Source: Bombyx mori (Eukaryota > Arthropoda > Insecta > Lepidoptera > Bombycidae). From it: a DNA stretch of 64,000 bases. The notes under the pieces were generated by a model. That model worked only from the letters and a program-made list of their open reading frames with translations, searched no databases and had not been told where the DNA came from. How positions within the stretch are numbered: the stretch's first letter is position 1; each line of letters starts with the position of its first letter. The DNA lies in assembly GCF_030269925.1 (NCBI RefSeq), contig NC_085111.1:6936142-7000141 (forward strand). The letters run 5' to 3'. Below, in pieces: positions 1-11,122 of the stretch. Both the position numbers and the translations under genes were made by a program.

Positions 1-1021
1 TGTATTGTAATGCAATTAAGCATTATAATAATTTAAAATGAATATACGAAAGACAGTGACTGAGAGCTTGAAAATTTTTGAATAGTGAGTATTTATGTTT
101 TATCAGATGACCTTGTAATAAAAATATCCACACGTGTTTTCTAATCTTGTTTTATATAAAATATGCGATCGGTGAGTCTCCGAAAATGTCTTGAATTATG
201 TCATAGTGGCTTGATAAGGTCTAGCAGCTCCATTTTAGTTTTGATGTTACCTTATTTTATTTGCGGCTGTGGCTCAATGTAAAATGCCAAGTGTATTCGT
301 ATTAATTGTATGAACATAGGTATAGGCCACTTTTAAGAATTATTACTTTATATAGGCAATTTTTTTGGTCAACTATTCAAGATTATACATGAAAATTTAT
401 GTACATATCAAACACGTGCTCATAAAGAATTTTCAATAATAACTTTAACATCAACTAATAAACAGTAAGCCTCATGGATAGCCTGCGCTATCGATCTCCT
501 CATTTCTTCACCAATACACGCGTTATGGCTTCGAATTGGAATGGAATAACTACACAATTGAGATTTGGACCCCATATCTCAAAGGTTGATAACGCTGTGA
601 TGTCATTGTTAGCTGTCTTTGACTATACACTAGGCAAAGAAGATAGAGCAGTGCAATGGATAAACAGACGCATAATTCATATCGCAAAGGAATTTGTGCT
701 ACATGAGTGACAACTACGTCAAAGCGACGTGATGCGAAAAAATACACAAAAAGAGATACAAAATATATCGAATAAGAATAGATATACCAAATTTCGAATT
801 AATCCGACGTTTTGAAGGGGGTCAAAATTATGTTCAATGATACCATTACAAACATACATACATACGTCTAAAGCTAATAAAAGCGTATTAAAAAAAAAAG
901 AAACAAATGGAGGACAGCAACGGCCACCCCGAAGAAAGAAGAATGAAGAAAAAAGACGAAGAGAAGAAAAGAAGCCGACCCTACTATCATCATCCAGCCA
1001 GCACATATGGCCCAAGCCAGC
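1..1021. other. Unique A+T-rich DNA, no gene recognised
   Basis: No recognisable gene or repeat. A 78-codon open frame at 474-710 (+) starts at an ATG but shows no motif, signal peptide or splice context that I can identify, so I treat it as unproven. A purine-rich (A/G) stretch runs from about 888 to 980. Confidence 0.5.
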
Positions 1022-1127
1022 AATTCATCACCCCTGCCTCGTTAGGCAGGGAGTTTCAAGCCCGAGCAGAGGGGGATTCCTGAGGCCCGTCCCGCGTCCC
1101 CATAAGAGGGGACGCGACGATCCGACA
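1022..1127 (+). repeat. LINE 3' UTR fragment, same type as the tail at 21476-21575
   Basis: This short G+C-rich segment aligns by eye with the 3' UTR of the Jockey-type LINE ending at 21581. Both have a 'cacccctgcc' start, a 'ggcag' step, a run of G after 'gcaga', a 'gaggcccg' block and a final 'acgatcc/acgatgaccc'. No coding remnant is attached, so it is either a very short 5'-truncated insertion or what is left of an older copy. Confidence 0.55.
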
Positions 1128-1189
1128 AATACGAAATCTCATTTATTTTTAGGCCACGAGATATTTCTAAAATATAGTGCCAACTGAAA

Positions 1190-2345
1190 AGTTAACTCAA
1201 GACCTACAAATTAAATTCTGGGAAATCTTTTAAATAAAATAATTAGTTTTAAACTACACAATAGTGACGACAAATGATACAACGGTACAAAAATCTTGCG
1301 ATTTTTTTTACAATTTTTTTTCAAAGTTCAGCGTCAGATTTCATTCTGAGTTTATGCTGTTGACGTTCAACAGATTAAGTATTGCAATAATAAATGTTGT
1401 TGAATACCAACGCTGTGTAATCTTCCGAGCAGCAATAAACTAACATCTCATCATACCCCAAAACGCTTGTAGTTTTATGTCGTAATAAATACTCAGTGTC
1501 GCATTGCCTTTCGTCACACATCTAGATTATAAGGTCAATAAAGAAAAAATACAAGATTTTTGTTAAAAACATCGAATCTATTATACATGCAAACAAACTA
1601 ATCACTTATTTTCTACCGTTGAAATACAATTTAAAATTTAAATTACATTCGTGGTCAGTCGACAAAGGACGTCGTCCTACAATTAATATAAATATGCTCA
1701 TATATGTAGAATCTAAGCGTATTATGGTTATACTAAGAATTAAAGATCAGGAAAACGGTTCGAACAAACAATATATTATTATATTTCATGCTTACATCGA
1801 CTATTATTTAATAAGTTGGGGAATGTTCTAAATTGAAAGACGAGCGGTCTTAATAGCTTGTTTAGAATTGAAATCCACTGAAATTGTATTCATTAAAATA
1901 CGACATTTAAATTAAATCGAATGTCAAGGCTCACGATACATATTCTTGGATAAATTCCTAGTCTTTTTGTGACAGTCTCGCTGTATTTGTGGACGCGCAG
2001 TGTACGAACAGTTTGGGAACAATTGGTTCGGACGGGTGGGATAATCGCCTGCGGGCTTGAATCAGTTGTAGCCAACAGACAATAAGCTAAGTAAATTCGA
2101 TCCACTGGCTCGAATATAACGTGAACTGTTAGTGTTTATATAATTTAATAATCATTTTAACGCTAAAAACTTTATGTTGAAATTTTCTGTAGAAATTTTA
2201 TCTAAATATAAAGAGAAAACTGTTCATGTATCTCATTTCCCTATGTTTGTCAATTGTTTTAGTGTTATCAATTTTAGGCACAGTTCGTTTTCGTAATACA
2301 TAAATATTATTTGGGCACGTTTGGGAAAATTCGAAGTTTGAAGTT
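1190..2345. other. Unique A+T-rich DNA
   Basis: I see no gene, RNA or repeat here. Short open frames at 1619-1831 (+) and 1893-2105 (-) have no recognisable motif. Confidence 0.5.
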
Positions 2346-2770
2346 ATCGTGGCTAAAAGGATAAGACGTCCCCGGTGCATTCGTATCTAGCGATGCATGG
2401 GTTTCGAATCCCGCAAGCGGGTACCAATTTATCTAATAAAATACGTACTTAACAAATGTTCACGATTGACTTCCACTCTGAAGGAATAACATCGTATAAT
2501 AAAAATCAAACTCGCAAAATTATAATTTGCGTAATTACTGACGGTAGGACGCCTTGTGGGTCCGCACGAGTAGGTACTACCATCCTGCCTATTTCTGTCG
2601 TAAAGCAGTAATGCGTTTCGATTTGAAGGGAGTGGCAGCCGTTGTACTGTAAAAACTCAGACCTTAGAGCTCATATAGGTGGCGGCATTAACATTGCAGA
2701 TTTCTATGGGCTCCGATAACCACTAACCATCAGGTGGGCCGTAGCTCGTCCACCACCTAAGCAAAAAAAA
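2346..2770 (+). mobile_element. Bm1-type SINE, full length, diverged
   Basis: This is a tRNA-derived SINE, non-coding and dependent on a LINE reverse transcriptase. The head (2346-2433) resembles a tRNA with an A-box-like 'tggctaaaagg' and a B-box-like 'gggtttcgaatccc'. The body and 3' end follow the Bm1 order: the 'cgcaaaattataatttgcg' hairpin, 'actgacggtagg', and a 'taagcaaaaaaaaa' tail. It carries many private changes compared with the copies at 10784 and 41918, so it is an older insertion. I see no clear target duplication. Confidence 0.85.
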
Positions 2771-3333
2771 ATGCCTTGATATGCGCTAATCACTCATGAA
2801 CGTCAGTATTGGCAGAAGGGCACAGACTAGTCGCTGTCTATAGCTTATCTAACCTCCTTCCAATTCACCTACAAGGCCTTCAACCTTTGCTCAAGGTGAT
2901 AGATGAATGGGCTGACGGTCCACCTCGTGAGTGGACTGATTATTGAAGTCCATTGGCATCACTATGTGAATTCCACTAGCAGCCTTAAGCTCTGAGGTCT
3001 AAGTCTAGAGTTTATATTTACAGCAACAGCTGCTCTAAAAAGGCCTTTTTAGTAAACAAAGTTTGATGGCAACTGATGGTTCTAATGCTAATAGATTTGA
3101 ATACTTACCCAGCAGCGTTTGAGTGAAATAGGCCCAGAGTACTCATAACCATAAGATAGGATAGTGACGTATGTGCACAGGTCTATGACCGCATTGAACA
3201 CCAGTATAGTGATTACAGAGTACAGTACTCACACTGAGACCTCAATGACCAGCTCAGCCCTAGTTAGACTGTGAGCTAGCATATATCTTTAGCTTTATTT
3301 CTATATTACATTTTAATTAGATTTGAAAAAGTT
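2771..3333. other. Decayed repeat DNA, no gene
   Basis: Part of 2785-2845 ('aatcactcatgaacgtcag' and what follows) resembles the second short repeat family seen at 38868 and 60328, but it is badly decayed. The rest shows no recognised feature. Confidence 0.4.
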
Positions 3334-3724
3334 TCGTCGTGGCCTAAAGGATAAGACGTCCGGTGCATTCGAATATAGCGATGCAACGTACTTATCAATT
3401 GTTCACGATTGACTTCCACGGTGAAGGAATAACATCGTGTAATAAAAAATCAAACCCGCAAAATTATAATTTGCATAATTACTGGTGGTAGGACCTCTTG
3501 TGAGTCCACACGGGTAGGTACCACCGCCCCGCCTATTTCTGCCGTGAAGCAGTAATGCGTTTCGGTTTGAAGGGTGGGCCAGCCGTTGTAACTATACTGA
3601 GACCTTAGAACTTATATCTCAAGGTGTGTGGCGCATTTACGTTGTAGATGTCTATGGGTTCCAGTAACCACTTAACACCAGGTGGGCTGTGAGCTCGTCC
3701 ACACATCGAGGCAATAAAAAAAAA
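3334..3724 (+). mobile_element. Bm1-type SINE with a deletion in the tRNA-like head
   Basis: The A-box side of the tRNA-like head is present from 3334. The sequence then jumps from 'gcgatgca' directly to 'acgtactt', which removes the B-box and the 'gcgggtacc' block found in the copies at 10784 and 50060. The remaining body is close to the other copies and ends in an A-rich tail at 3715-3724. Loss of the B-box should abolish polymerase III promoter function in this copy. Confidence 0.87.
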
Positions 3725-4061
3725 TATTCAAAGAATCGAAATGACTTTTCGATTTTAAATTAATACAATTTTCGTACAAATAAAATAATCTAATAATTAT
3801 GTGTCACATATTACAAGAAAACAGAACATTCAATATCCTGTTTTCCACAATCCTCCCACAATAGCAGCCTTTGTCATTCATCGCTAGTTGTAATTCCATT
3901 CCAGACAGAGTTAGTGCAATAGAGACTTAATTATTTATGTATTCATTACCATAAGGCCGTAATGATATTATACAATGCGACAATTTGCCAGACTAGTGTT
4001 GCGCAGTATTCTAGAAAAATAATAGGTATTAAAACATGTTAGTAATCTATGACACTCTCAG
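3725..4061. other. Unique A+T-rich DNA
   Basis: No feature recognised. It is the left flank of the R1-type LINE fragment. Confidence 0.5.
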
Positions 4062-5400
4062 AACCTGGTCCCACTTTCAGAACCTGGTCCCTCGTTTGTT
4101 GGGGGTGGCCGGCGCGTTAAGCCAGCTTCGGCCCAACGTCGGGAGGCCTCGCCGTCTCTATACGGGGGTGGTGCGATCAATGGCCCTATACGGGGCATCT
4201 GTGTGGGGCCAATCCCTGGCCGCCGGGGTGATGAAGCTGCTGCAACGGCCGCAACGCACCATCGCGGTCAGGGTCATCCGTGGTTATCGCACCATCTCCT
4301 TTGAGGCGGCGTGTGTACTGGCTGGGACGCCGCTTTGGGTTCTGGAAGCGGAGGCGCTCGCCGCTGACTATCAGTGGCGGGCTGACCTTCGTGCCCGGGG
4401 TGTAGCGCGTTCCAGCCCCAGTGTAGTCAGAGCGCGGAGAGCCCAATCTTGGCGGTCCGTGCTGGAGTCATGATCCAGACGGCTGGCTGATCCTTCGGCC
4501 GGTCGTAGGACCGTCGAGGCGATTCACCCGGTCCTTGTGGATTGGGTGAATCGTGACAGAGGACGCCTCACTTTCCGGCTCAGGCAGGTGCTCACTGGGC
4601 ATGGTTGCTTCGGTGAGTTCCTGCACTGGATCACAGCCGAGCCGACGGCAGAGTGCCACCATTGTGGTTGCGACTTGGACACGGCGGAACACACGCTCGT
4701 TGCCTGCCCCACATGGGAGGGGTGGCGCCGTGTCCTCGTCGCAAAAATAGGAAACAACTTGTCGTTGCCGAGTGTTGTGGCATCGATGCTCGGCGACGAC
4801 GAGTCGTGGAAGGCGATGCTCGACTTCTGTGAGTGCACCATCTCGCAGAAGGAGTCGGCGGGGCGCGTGACAGACGCACAATCCCGCCGCCGTCGAGCGG
4901 GGGCCAGGGAGGCGGACCTCGGCCAAGCCCTGGCCCTCTAAGTGTTTCGGGTCCCCCTCACATGTCGGTATGGGGACCGGCGAGGGGGGCCTAAGAAGAC
5001 GACGTGCAAGCTGCTCTGCACGCGTTTTACGCAAGAGCATCCGGGTGATGGAAGGCCGGCTATCCTCGACCCACGCTGGTTCTGGTCCAGCGAGGTATTC
5101 CGTAGGATAGCTCACTCTAACCGGCGCCATCTAGGCGGGCTTCGGATAGCCTGCCGACTGAGAGGGCTGGTGGTCGTGGCGCCGACGACCGCCGGTCGGG
5201 GGGAGGGTGATGAGAGAGATGTGCTCCGCACTAAACGCTTCACTTTCCCCCCTCTGCCTCTTCATGAGTTTTGTCTCATGCGAGGTTTGGACGTTGGTTG
5301 TTGAGCGACAGGAGTTTTTAGTCAGTTCGACTCTGACATGACCCCCCCTCCTTCCCCAGTGGAGGGCGGAAGTCCGGCGATTTCCTCCTGACCAAAAAAA
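4062..5400 (+). mobile_element. R1-clade LINE, 5'-truncated 3' part
   Basis: This is a G+C-rich island in A+T-rich DNA, holding the end of a reverse-transcriptase ORF (to 4941), a G+C-rich 3' UTR (4942-5390) and an A-run at about 5391-5402. The order and the C-terminal zinc motif fit R1-clade non-LTR retrotransposons. The left junction is disturbed: a 15-base segment 'tcagaacctggtccc' occurs twice, about 19 bases apart, at 4058-4092. A 7-base 'tatgaca' occurs at 4048-4054 and 5409-5415, but it does not abut the tail, so I do not call it a target duplication. Confidence 0.75.
4078..4941 (+). pseudogene. R1-clade LINE ORF2 C-terminal remnant
   Basis: In the family this is the C-terminal end of ORF2 (endonuclease plus reverse transcriptase), which copies LINE RNA into chromosomal DNA. 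The first open stretch (to 4473) carries the thumb-side block around 'RLYTGVVRSMALYGASVW', typical of R1/Jockey reverse transcriptases after the catalytic domain. The second (4537-4941, first in-frame codon GTG) carries the zinc-knuckle-like C-x2-C-x8-H-x4-C starting at about 4654, followed by 'CPTW'. A stop and a change of frame at about 4471-4536 separate the two. Endonuclease, catalytic reverse transcriptase and ORF1 are absent, so the copy is dead. Confidence 0.75.
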
Positions 5401-5402
5401 AA

Positions 5403-8400
5403 GTTATTTATGACATATAAATACTAGTCTATGATCTAAGAATTCAAAGTATTTTAATTACTTTATTTGTTAATTACCCGAATGATTGAGCAGATAATCG
5501 ATATGGGATCAATTAATACGATTATTGAAAAAAAACGAATATTGAATACAAATTGAAAAAAAAAAAATCCTATTAATAATTAAAAAAAATTCACTGATGG
5601 AGTTAAAAGTATCAGCTATTTTGATTTATAACTAACTATGTTTGATAATTCAATGTTCTTTTGTGTTCGAAAAATATTTTTACACTGCATATAACGATAT
5701 TCACTTAATTGACTATGCCTAATTCCCACAGAGGTCAGGTCAATTTTTTAATTCAATAAAAATTTTAATTGATAGCTTTTTGCATTAGTATTAAGCCAAA
5801 CTAGTTTTATCCGTTTTAGATCACCAAAGAATAATTGATGTTAAATTGGTTTCTTTATTTGTAGCATAAGGAAACACTGATTATGTTAGGTTTATTCAAG
5901 GTAGTTAATAATATGTTTTTATTTAGTAAAGTATAAGTTACTTTTCTTATTTTATAATTGCAGTCTAGTTGATGACCTAATTTTGACTTAAAGTTTATCA
6001 TCGTAGGTTTTCCCATTACGATATTTTCATATAATAAAACCGTTGGTACTTACTAATAGTAAATAATACATACTAATAATAATAGTCATTCTAAAATTAG
6101 TTATTCAGCTCCAAAATAATACTCGCCTCACTATCACTACTGAAGGTGTTCAGTAAATAGATATTTAGATGCATAATTATCACAGGCGTCTCTCAGGTAT
6201 GCACTATTATCACTGTATTTAGTGACAGCGAACATAAATTCACTATTATAACAGCCTTTGTCATTTGAACACTCTATTTAGACGACAGACTAGTTTGTGT
6301 AGTAATAATGGGTATGATCAGTATGGTTCTTGTGTATTTTCGAGTAACGTTTCTCAAAAAACCATGGCATATTCACCGGGAATGTTAAGAATATTTTACA
6401 GGTTACAATTATTAAACATTATGCTTACTTTGAATGTTTTTTTTGCAATCGCATTATTTTTACTAATGTAAAAGACGAATACACAACCCATCTGATGGAG
6501 AACATTTTCCACGAGACAATCGCTGCCCACATTAAGACAAATAATTGAATTCTTAAATGCGATATTACAAAGTTCGATAGTTGCTTAATTTTATGATTAT
6601 GTCATATAAGTTAAAAAATACTCGATAAATCATCGCCTTTTTAACTGTGAAAAAATTTTCAATTTATTTTAATTATATCGTCGTTAGGTAATACAAGTTT
6701 TTTAAAATAGCTGGAGAGGTTTTCACACTCATTATTGTCATATCTATTAAAATGTACATAGTCCACAAAAAATGTTGTCATATTTATGAATACATTGTTG
6801 CTGTATGTAAAAAACACGAGAGACCGCTTACTATTCTGTGAGCGCTCAGCACCGAACTAAAATTTTACGTAATTAATCTGCACACAGAGAGTAAGTATTG
6901 CTTATACTACATTTAACTGATAATATGATATATTATGTTACACGAAAACAATGATTATGAACCTTCTGTAATTACTACATATATTATGTATTTAATATTT
7001 TAATTCTTATACCCAAACAAAGAAAAATTGTCTTGAATAAATTTTTAAAAGTACAATTTACACAAAAGATATACTCCCAGCAAACGTCATCCATTTCATA
7101 AAAGCTATGAGTCACTGCCATAGTATTTTGCAGAAATTCCAGTTTGTCAATAATGCGCTGACCTATTCCGTGACCCTTGGAATTCCGAAAAAATAAGTCA
7201 GCTGGACGCAAAGCTCACTGGTTCCGTGTTGTTACGATGGAGCACCATATTTTAATATGTAATTTGTTTTTTTTTTATAATTCCAATAACTCGTCTACTG
7301 AATTTCTCTGTTGCTAATATTTGTATTAAAATCGAGTCTGTTTCTTATGCCAACGCCTCCTTTATGGACTGTGAGAATTATATTTGCTGTTTTATTTAAC
7401 GATCTTCCCATTTTGGCGAAGTCGAGTTTATAAATTAAATCAAATTTTAAACAGGGAAGTTGTCACACGGAAGCTATATATAGTATTTTAATATTTTTTT
7501 TACTTGAAATATGGTTGTGTTTTTTTTTCTCTTTTGTTTTAATGTCTCGTAGCGATCTGTTTCAGTTAACAATGAGCTATTTATTCCTTTATCTGATTTT
7601 AATCTTAATAGTAATATAAACAGAACCAGATGTCCAGAGACATCTTTATCTTTTATTGTAAGATTTAATTTCTCTTCTGTAGTAAAATGCACTGCTCCTG
7701 TGCCTCCTAGGTCCGACGCCAATTTATTGACGTGTGTCGATAACCTGACTTGATCTTTTTTGCTGTTAGCTACTATTTCCTCTTTCACCTGTCGGAATAT
7801 TTAGGTCCATTTAGTGTTTTTATTAATGTACACAATACTTTTGCAAACATTGCATTATGTACATTTATTATTTTATCTAAGATTCGATTTGTTTAATTCG
7901 TATTTTAGGTGATAAATTTTCATATTCGGCCCTAAAAATAAAAACACCGATCAAGTCAGTTCTGATAGCTAACAAGAGAAATTCCCTAGCGAACTCTAAA
8001 CTTATTCCTCGATTCAGTGCCATATTTTCGTTCGGGACAAGCCGGATCGCTTCTTGGTTTCTCCACTGAGGGTACGTTTGATTTGGCACAATCTTATCGA
8101 GCCGACTTATCTTGGTTGGTACTCCGCGATATTTCGGATCTACAATATTCGGATATGGCAGATATTCTACGATACCAAAAATTTTTTAGAGAACAATTTT
8201 AAGGCTGAAAAATGTTTAACCACCTCACGGTCCATGTGGTTTTGGTCATCGAAACCAATAGACACCCGACGACGAATGCTAGGCTTGAATGTAAAGAAGT
8301 ACTGCAATCGTATTCTTGGTACTTGTATACGGTATTGTATATACTTATATACACATATATTGTATATATACTCATGTGGGCTCACAATAGTAAAATTTCA

Positions 8401-8984
8401 AATCGATTTAAAACTGCAAATCAAATTAAAATTGTAATAATATAATGATCAGAATTAGAAAGATATCATTTCTCTTACGTTTTTGTAACCAAGTCAAAGA
8501 TTCATTCTGGAATACTACGTATTTCGAACGTCTATGTTGAGAATTTTTATCCTCTTGGCCCTTGTAAAAATGAAACCCTCTGCATTTATTACGGTTTCTT
8601 ATCTATAGCCTTTCTTTTGTTCAACGAGGTAGATCTGTATCTACAGTAATTACACTCGGATAGGTTTGCAGGTGGATTTTATAACTGGTCCGTCTACCGT
8701 GTTTCTAATGTTTTCATGTAATTCTGTGTTTGGTTTAAGAATAGAAGTGCTTTAGTCAGCATTTAACTTAAATAGATTCACAGCTCATCTGGCGTTATGC
8801 GATTACTAAAAACCTATAGACAACCCAAGATTAATGCCACTACCCAACTTAGATGCATGATTGATATGTCAATTACTGTTTAGTTATAGTTTAGTGATAC
8901 AGTATCTGTTGTAACTTTTCAAACTGAAATGCATATTGAATGAATGAATTGCGAGCGTTTATGGTACCACCACAGAAACGTTTC
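5403..8984. other. 3.6 kb unique A+T-rich DNA
   Basis: No repeat or gene recognised. A 104-codon open frame at 7474-7788 (-) begins just inside an acceptor-like 'ttccgacag' on the minus strand, but I find no known domain. Frames at 8017-8445 are low-complexity and overlap on both strands, which suggests chance. Confidence 0.45.
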
Positions 8985-9095
8985 CCCAAGTGCAAACAAA
9001 ATTGTAACAAGTTTCATCACAATCGGATGAACGATTTAGGAACACGTAGAGGACAAACGCACATTGACTTTTATTTAAACAGATAAAAATAGAAT
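8985..9095 (+). repeat. Decayed interspersed repeat
   Basis: The phrase 'tttcatcacaatcggatgaa' and the following 'acgtagaggacaaacgcac' resemble the core of a common short lepidopteran interspersed element. I cannot define its ends. The family is uncertain. Confidence 0.3.
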
Positions 9096-9130
9096 TAAGC
9101 TTTTGGTATGAGCATTGTTGAAAAAAGAAG

Positions 9131-9489
9131 TTTTTTTTTTTTTTTATTGCTTAGATGGGTGGACGAGCTCACAGCCCACCTGGTGTTAAGTGGTTACTGG
9201 AGCCCATAGACATCTACAACGTAAATGCGCCACCCACCTTGAGATATAAGTTCTAAGGTCTCAGTATAGTTACAACGGCTACCCCACCCTTCGAACCGAA
9301 ACGCATTACTGCTTCACGGCAGAAATAGGCAGGGTGGTGGTACCTACCCGTGCGGACTCCCAAGAGGTCCTACCACCAGTAACGCAAATTATAATTTTGC
9401 GGGTTTGATTTTTATTACACGATGTTATTCCTTCACCGTGGAAGTCAATCGTGAACATTTGTTGAGTACGTATTTCATTAGAAAAATTG
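9131..9489 (-). mobile_element. Bm1-type SINE, tRNA head missing
   Basis: The minus-strand copy begins on the plus strand with a T-run (9131-9145, the A-tail) and runs through the body to 'cgtatttcattagaaaaattg' at 9489. It stops just before the tRNA-like head. The body is close to the intact copy at 41918. This is a 5' truncation, as expected from incomplete reverse transcription. No convincing target duplication. Confidence 0.85.
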
Positions 9490-10783
9490 AAATTGAATTG
9501 AGAAGTAAATTGTTGGTATAAATATGGTTAAACGAACTCACCATTCAGGTGTTACTTGGTGACCAGAGCGAACAGACAAGACAATAAACATTAAAACTCA
9601 CCTTGAGACTTGATTTAAACAGTAACACAAAACTACAATGTTACAAAAATACAAGAAAGACAATAACCCCTACCCCTATGGCCATACTTGGTTAACTGTT
9701 CTAATTCTACACTTAATAAGAACTGTAAAGATAATGAAACGCATTTAATACAATGACATATAGCTGATTTTGAACCAAACATAGATTTTTTATTGATTTG
9801 ACACAGTATCGTCAAACTAATTACTGTAGAGTGTTTTACCAATGGAATGTACTGGATTCCCCAGGACACAACACACAATAGGATTTAAGTTGAAAACTTT
9901 GTTAGCGGAAGGCCAAGATTGTAGATTTCCCCCAGGACTTAAGCCAGTTTCAACTTGCTAGACTATATCGATAACTTCCTCTGACACTCGCTTAGTTATT
10001 TATCACCATCTTCAAATTGCGTATTGGATTTTAAAAGTTACGATGATATCAAATAAAATTCTGCTAGATTTAACGAAATTTAAAGTTTACCACTCTACCG
10101 GGCGGCTTTTTTACGTCAGGAGTGGTAAGAGGGGTATATCGAATTTGAACTGATTTAAGCCCTCTTTCGGTCAACGATACCTGTGAGACAGAACAGAAAA
10201 AGATAATAATTGTTCGAATAAATTATGGTTTTTTGGTTTTTCAAACCATTATTTATTCAGCTTGAAATACGAACGAATTTAATTTGATTGACATTTTAAT
10301 TTATTTTATTTTTTTGTAACAGCTCTTTATTCTATTTTTAATACATATGAGATACTTAATAAATGGACCTAAAACCTTTCAATTATATACTAGATACGAA
10401 CAAGCCGAAAAAACGGCAAACATAAAATTGAATATTACAAGCGAATCACGAAATTCACTTCGGTAACTTAAACAAGGCCATGGATGCAGGGGCAGACGAC
10501 TTAATTTTGGCGGCAGACAGAGAAAAATGTTATGCAAATTTGTACAGCGTATTTTTTCTTCCATTAACTTCTGCACAGGATTTCGTGCGCAGAGGGGACG
10601 GGACGGGCCGGCACAAAAAACGTTTTTATTTTGAAACTGTAATTAGGAAATTAACGGACTAAGGAGAAAAGAAATGGGTTTTTTCACGTCCCATATGGGA
10701 ATTTCATCGCATTTGTGGGGAACAGTTACGTGTAATTAGTAAAAAAAAAAAAAAAACTTTCAGAAACTTAAATACCTTTTTAG
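9490..10783. other. Unique A+T-rich DNA
   Basis: No gene or repeat recognised. Open frames at 9633-9878 (-) and 10379-10662 (both strands) show no motif. A T-run lies at about 10305-10315 and an A-run at 10741-10756. Confidence 0.45.
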
Positions 10784-11088
10784 TCATCGTGGCCTAAAGG
10801 ATAAGACGTCCGGTGCATTCGTATTTGAGCGATGCACCGGTGTTCGAATCTCGCCGGCGGGTACCAATTTTTCTAATGAAATACGTACTTAACAATTAAT
10901 GTTCACGATTGACTTCCACGGTGAAGGAATAACATCGTGCAATAAAAATCAAACCCGCAAAATTATAATTTGCGTAATTACTGGTGGTAGGACCTCTTGT
11001 GAGTCCGCACGGGTAGGTACCACCGCCCCGCCTATTTCTGTCATGAAGTAGTAATGCGTTTCGGTTTGAAGGGTGGGGCAGCAGTTGT

Positions 11089-11091
<3 letters not shown>
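10784..11091 (+). mobile_element. Bm1-type SINE, left part (interrupted)
   Basis: A well-preserved tRNA-like head ('tcatcgtggcctaaaggata', B-box 'ggtgttcgaatctc') and body run to 'cagttgtgag', where the Jockey-type LINE begins. The SINE resumes at 14063 after the repeated 8-base 'gttgtgag'. The Bm1 copy was therefore there first. Confidence 0.9.

Positions 11092-11122
<31 letters not shown>

Noticed and set aside
837..1187. 116-codon plus-strand frame
   Set aside because: It is A/G-rich low complexity joined to a LINE 3' UTR, with no domain, so not a gene.
2346..2433. Possible tRNA gene
   Set aside because: The head of Bm1 resembles a tRNA but continues into the SINE body, and the same applies at 10784, 42354 and 50060.
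4468..5130. 220-codon minus-strand frame
   Set aside because: It is the reverse shadow of the G+C-rich R1-type LINE remnant on the plus strand.
4048..5415. 7-base target duplication for the R1-type LINE
   Set aside because: 'tatgaca' occurs on both sides but is separated from the tail by several bases, so chance is likely.
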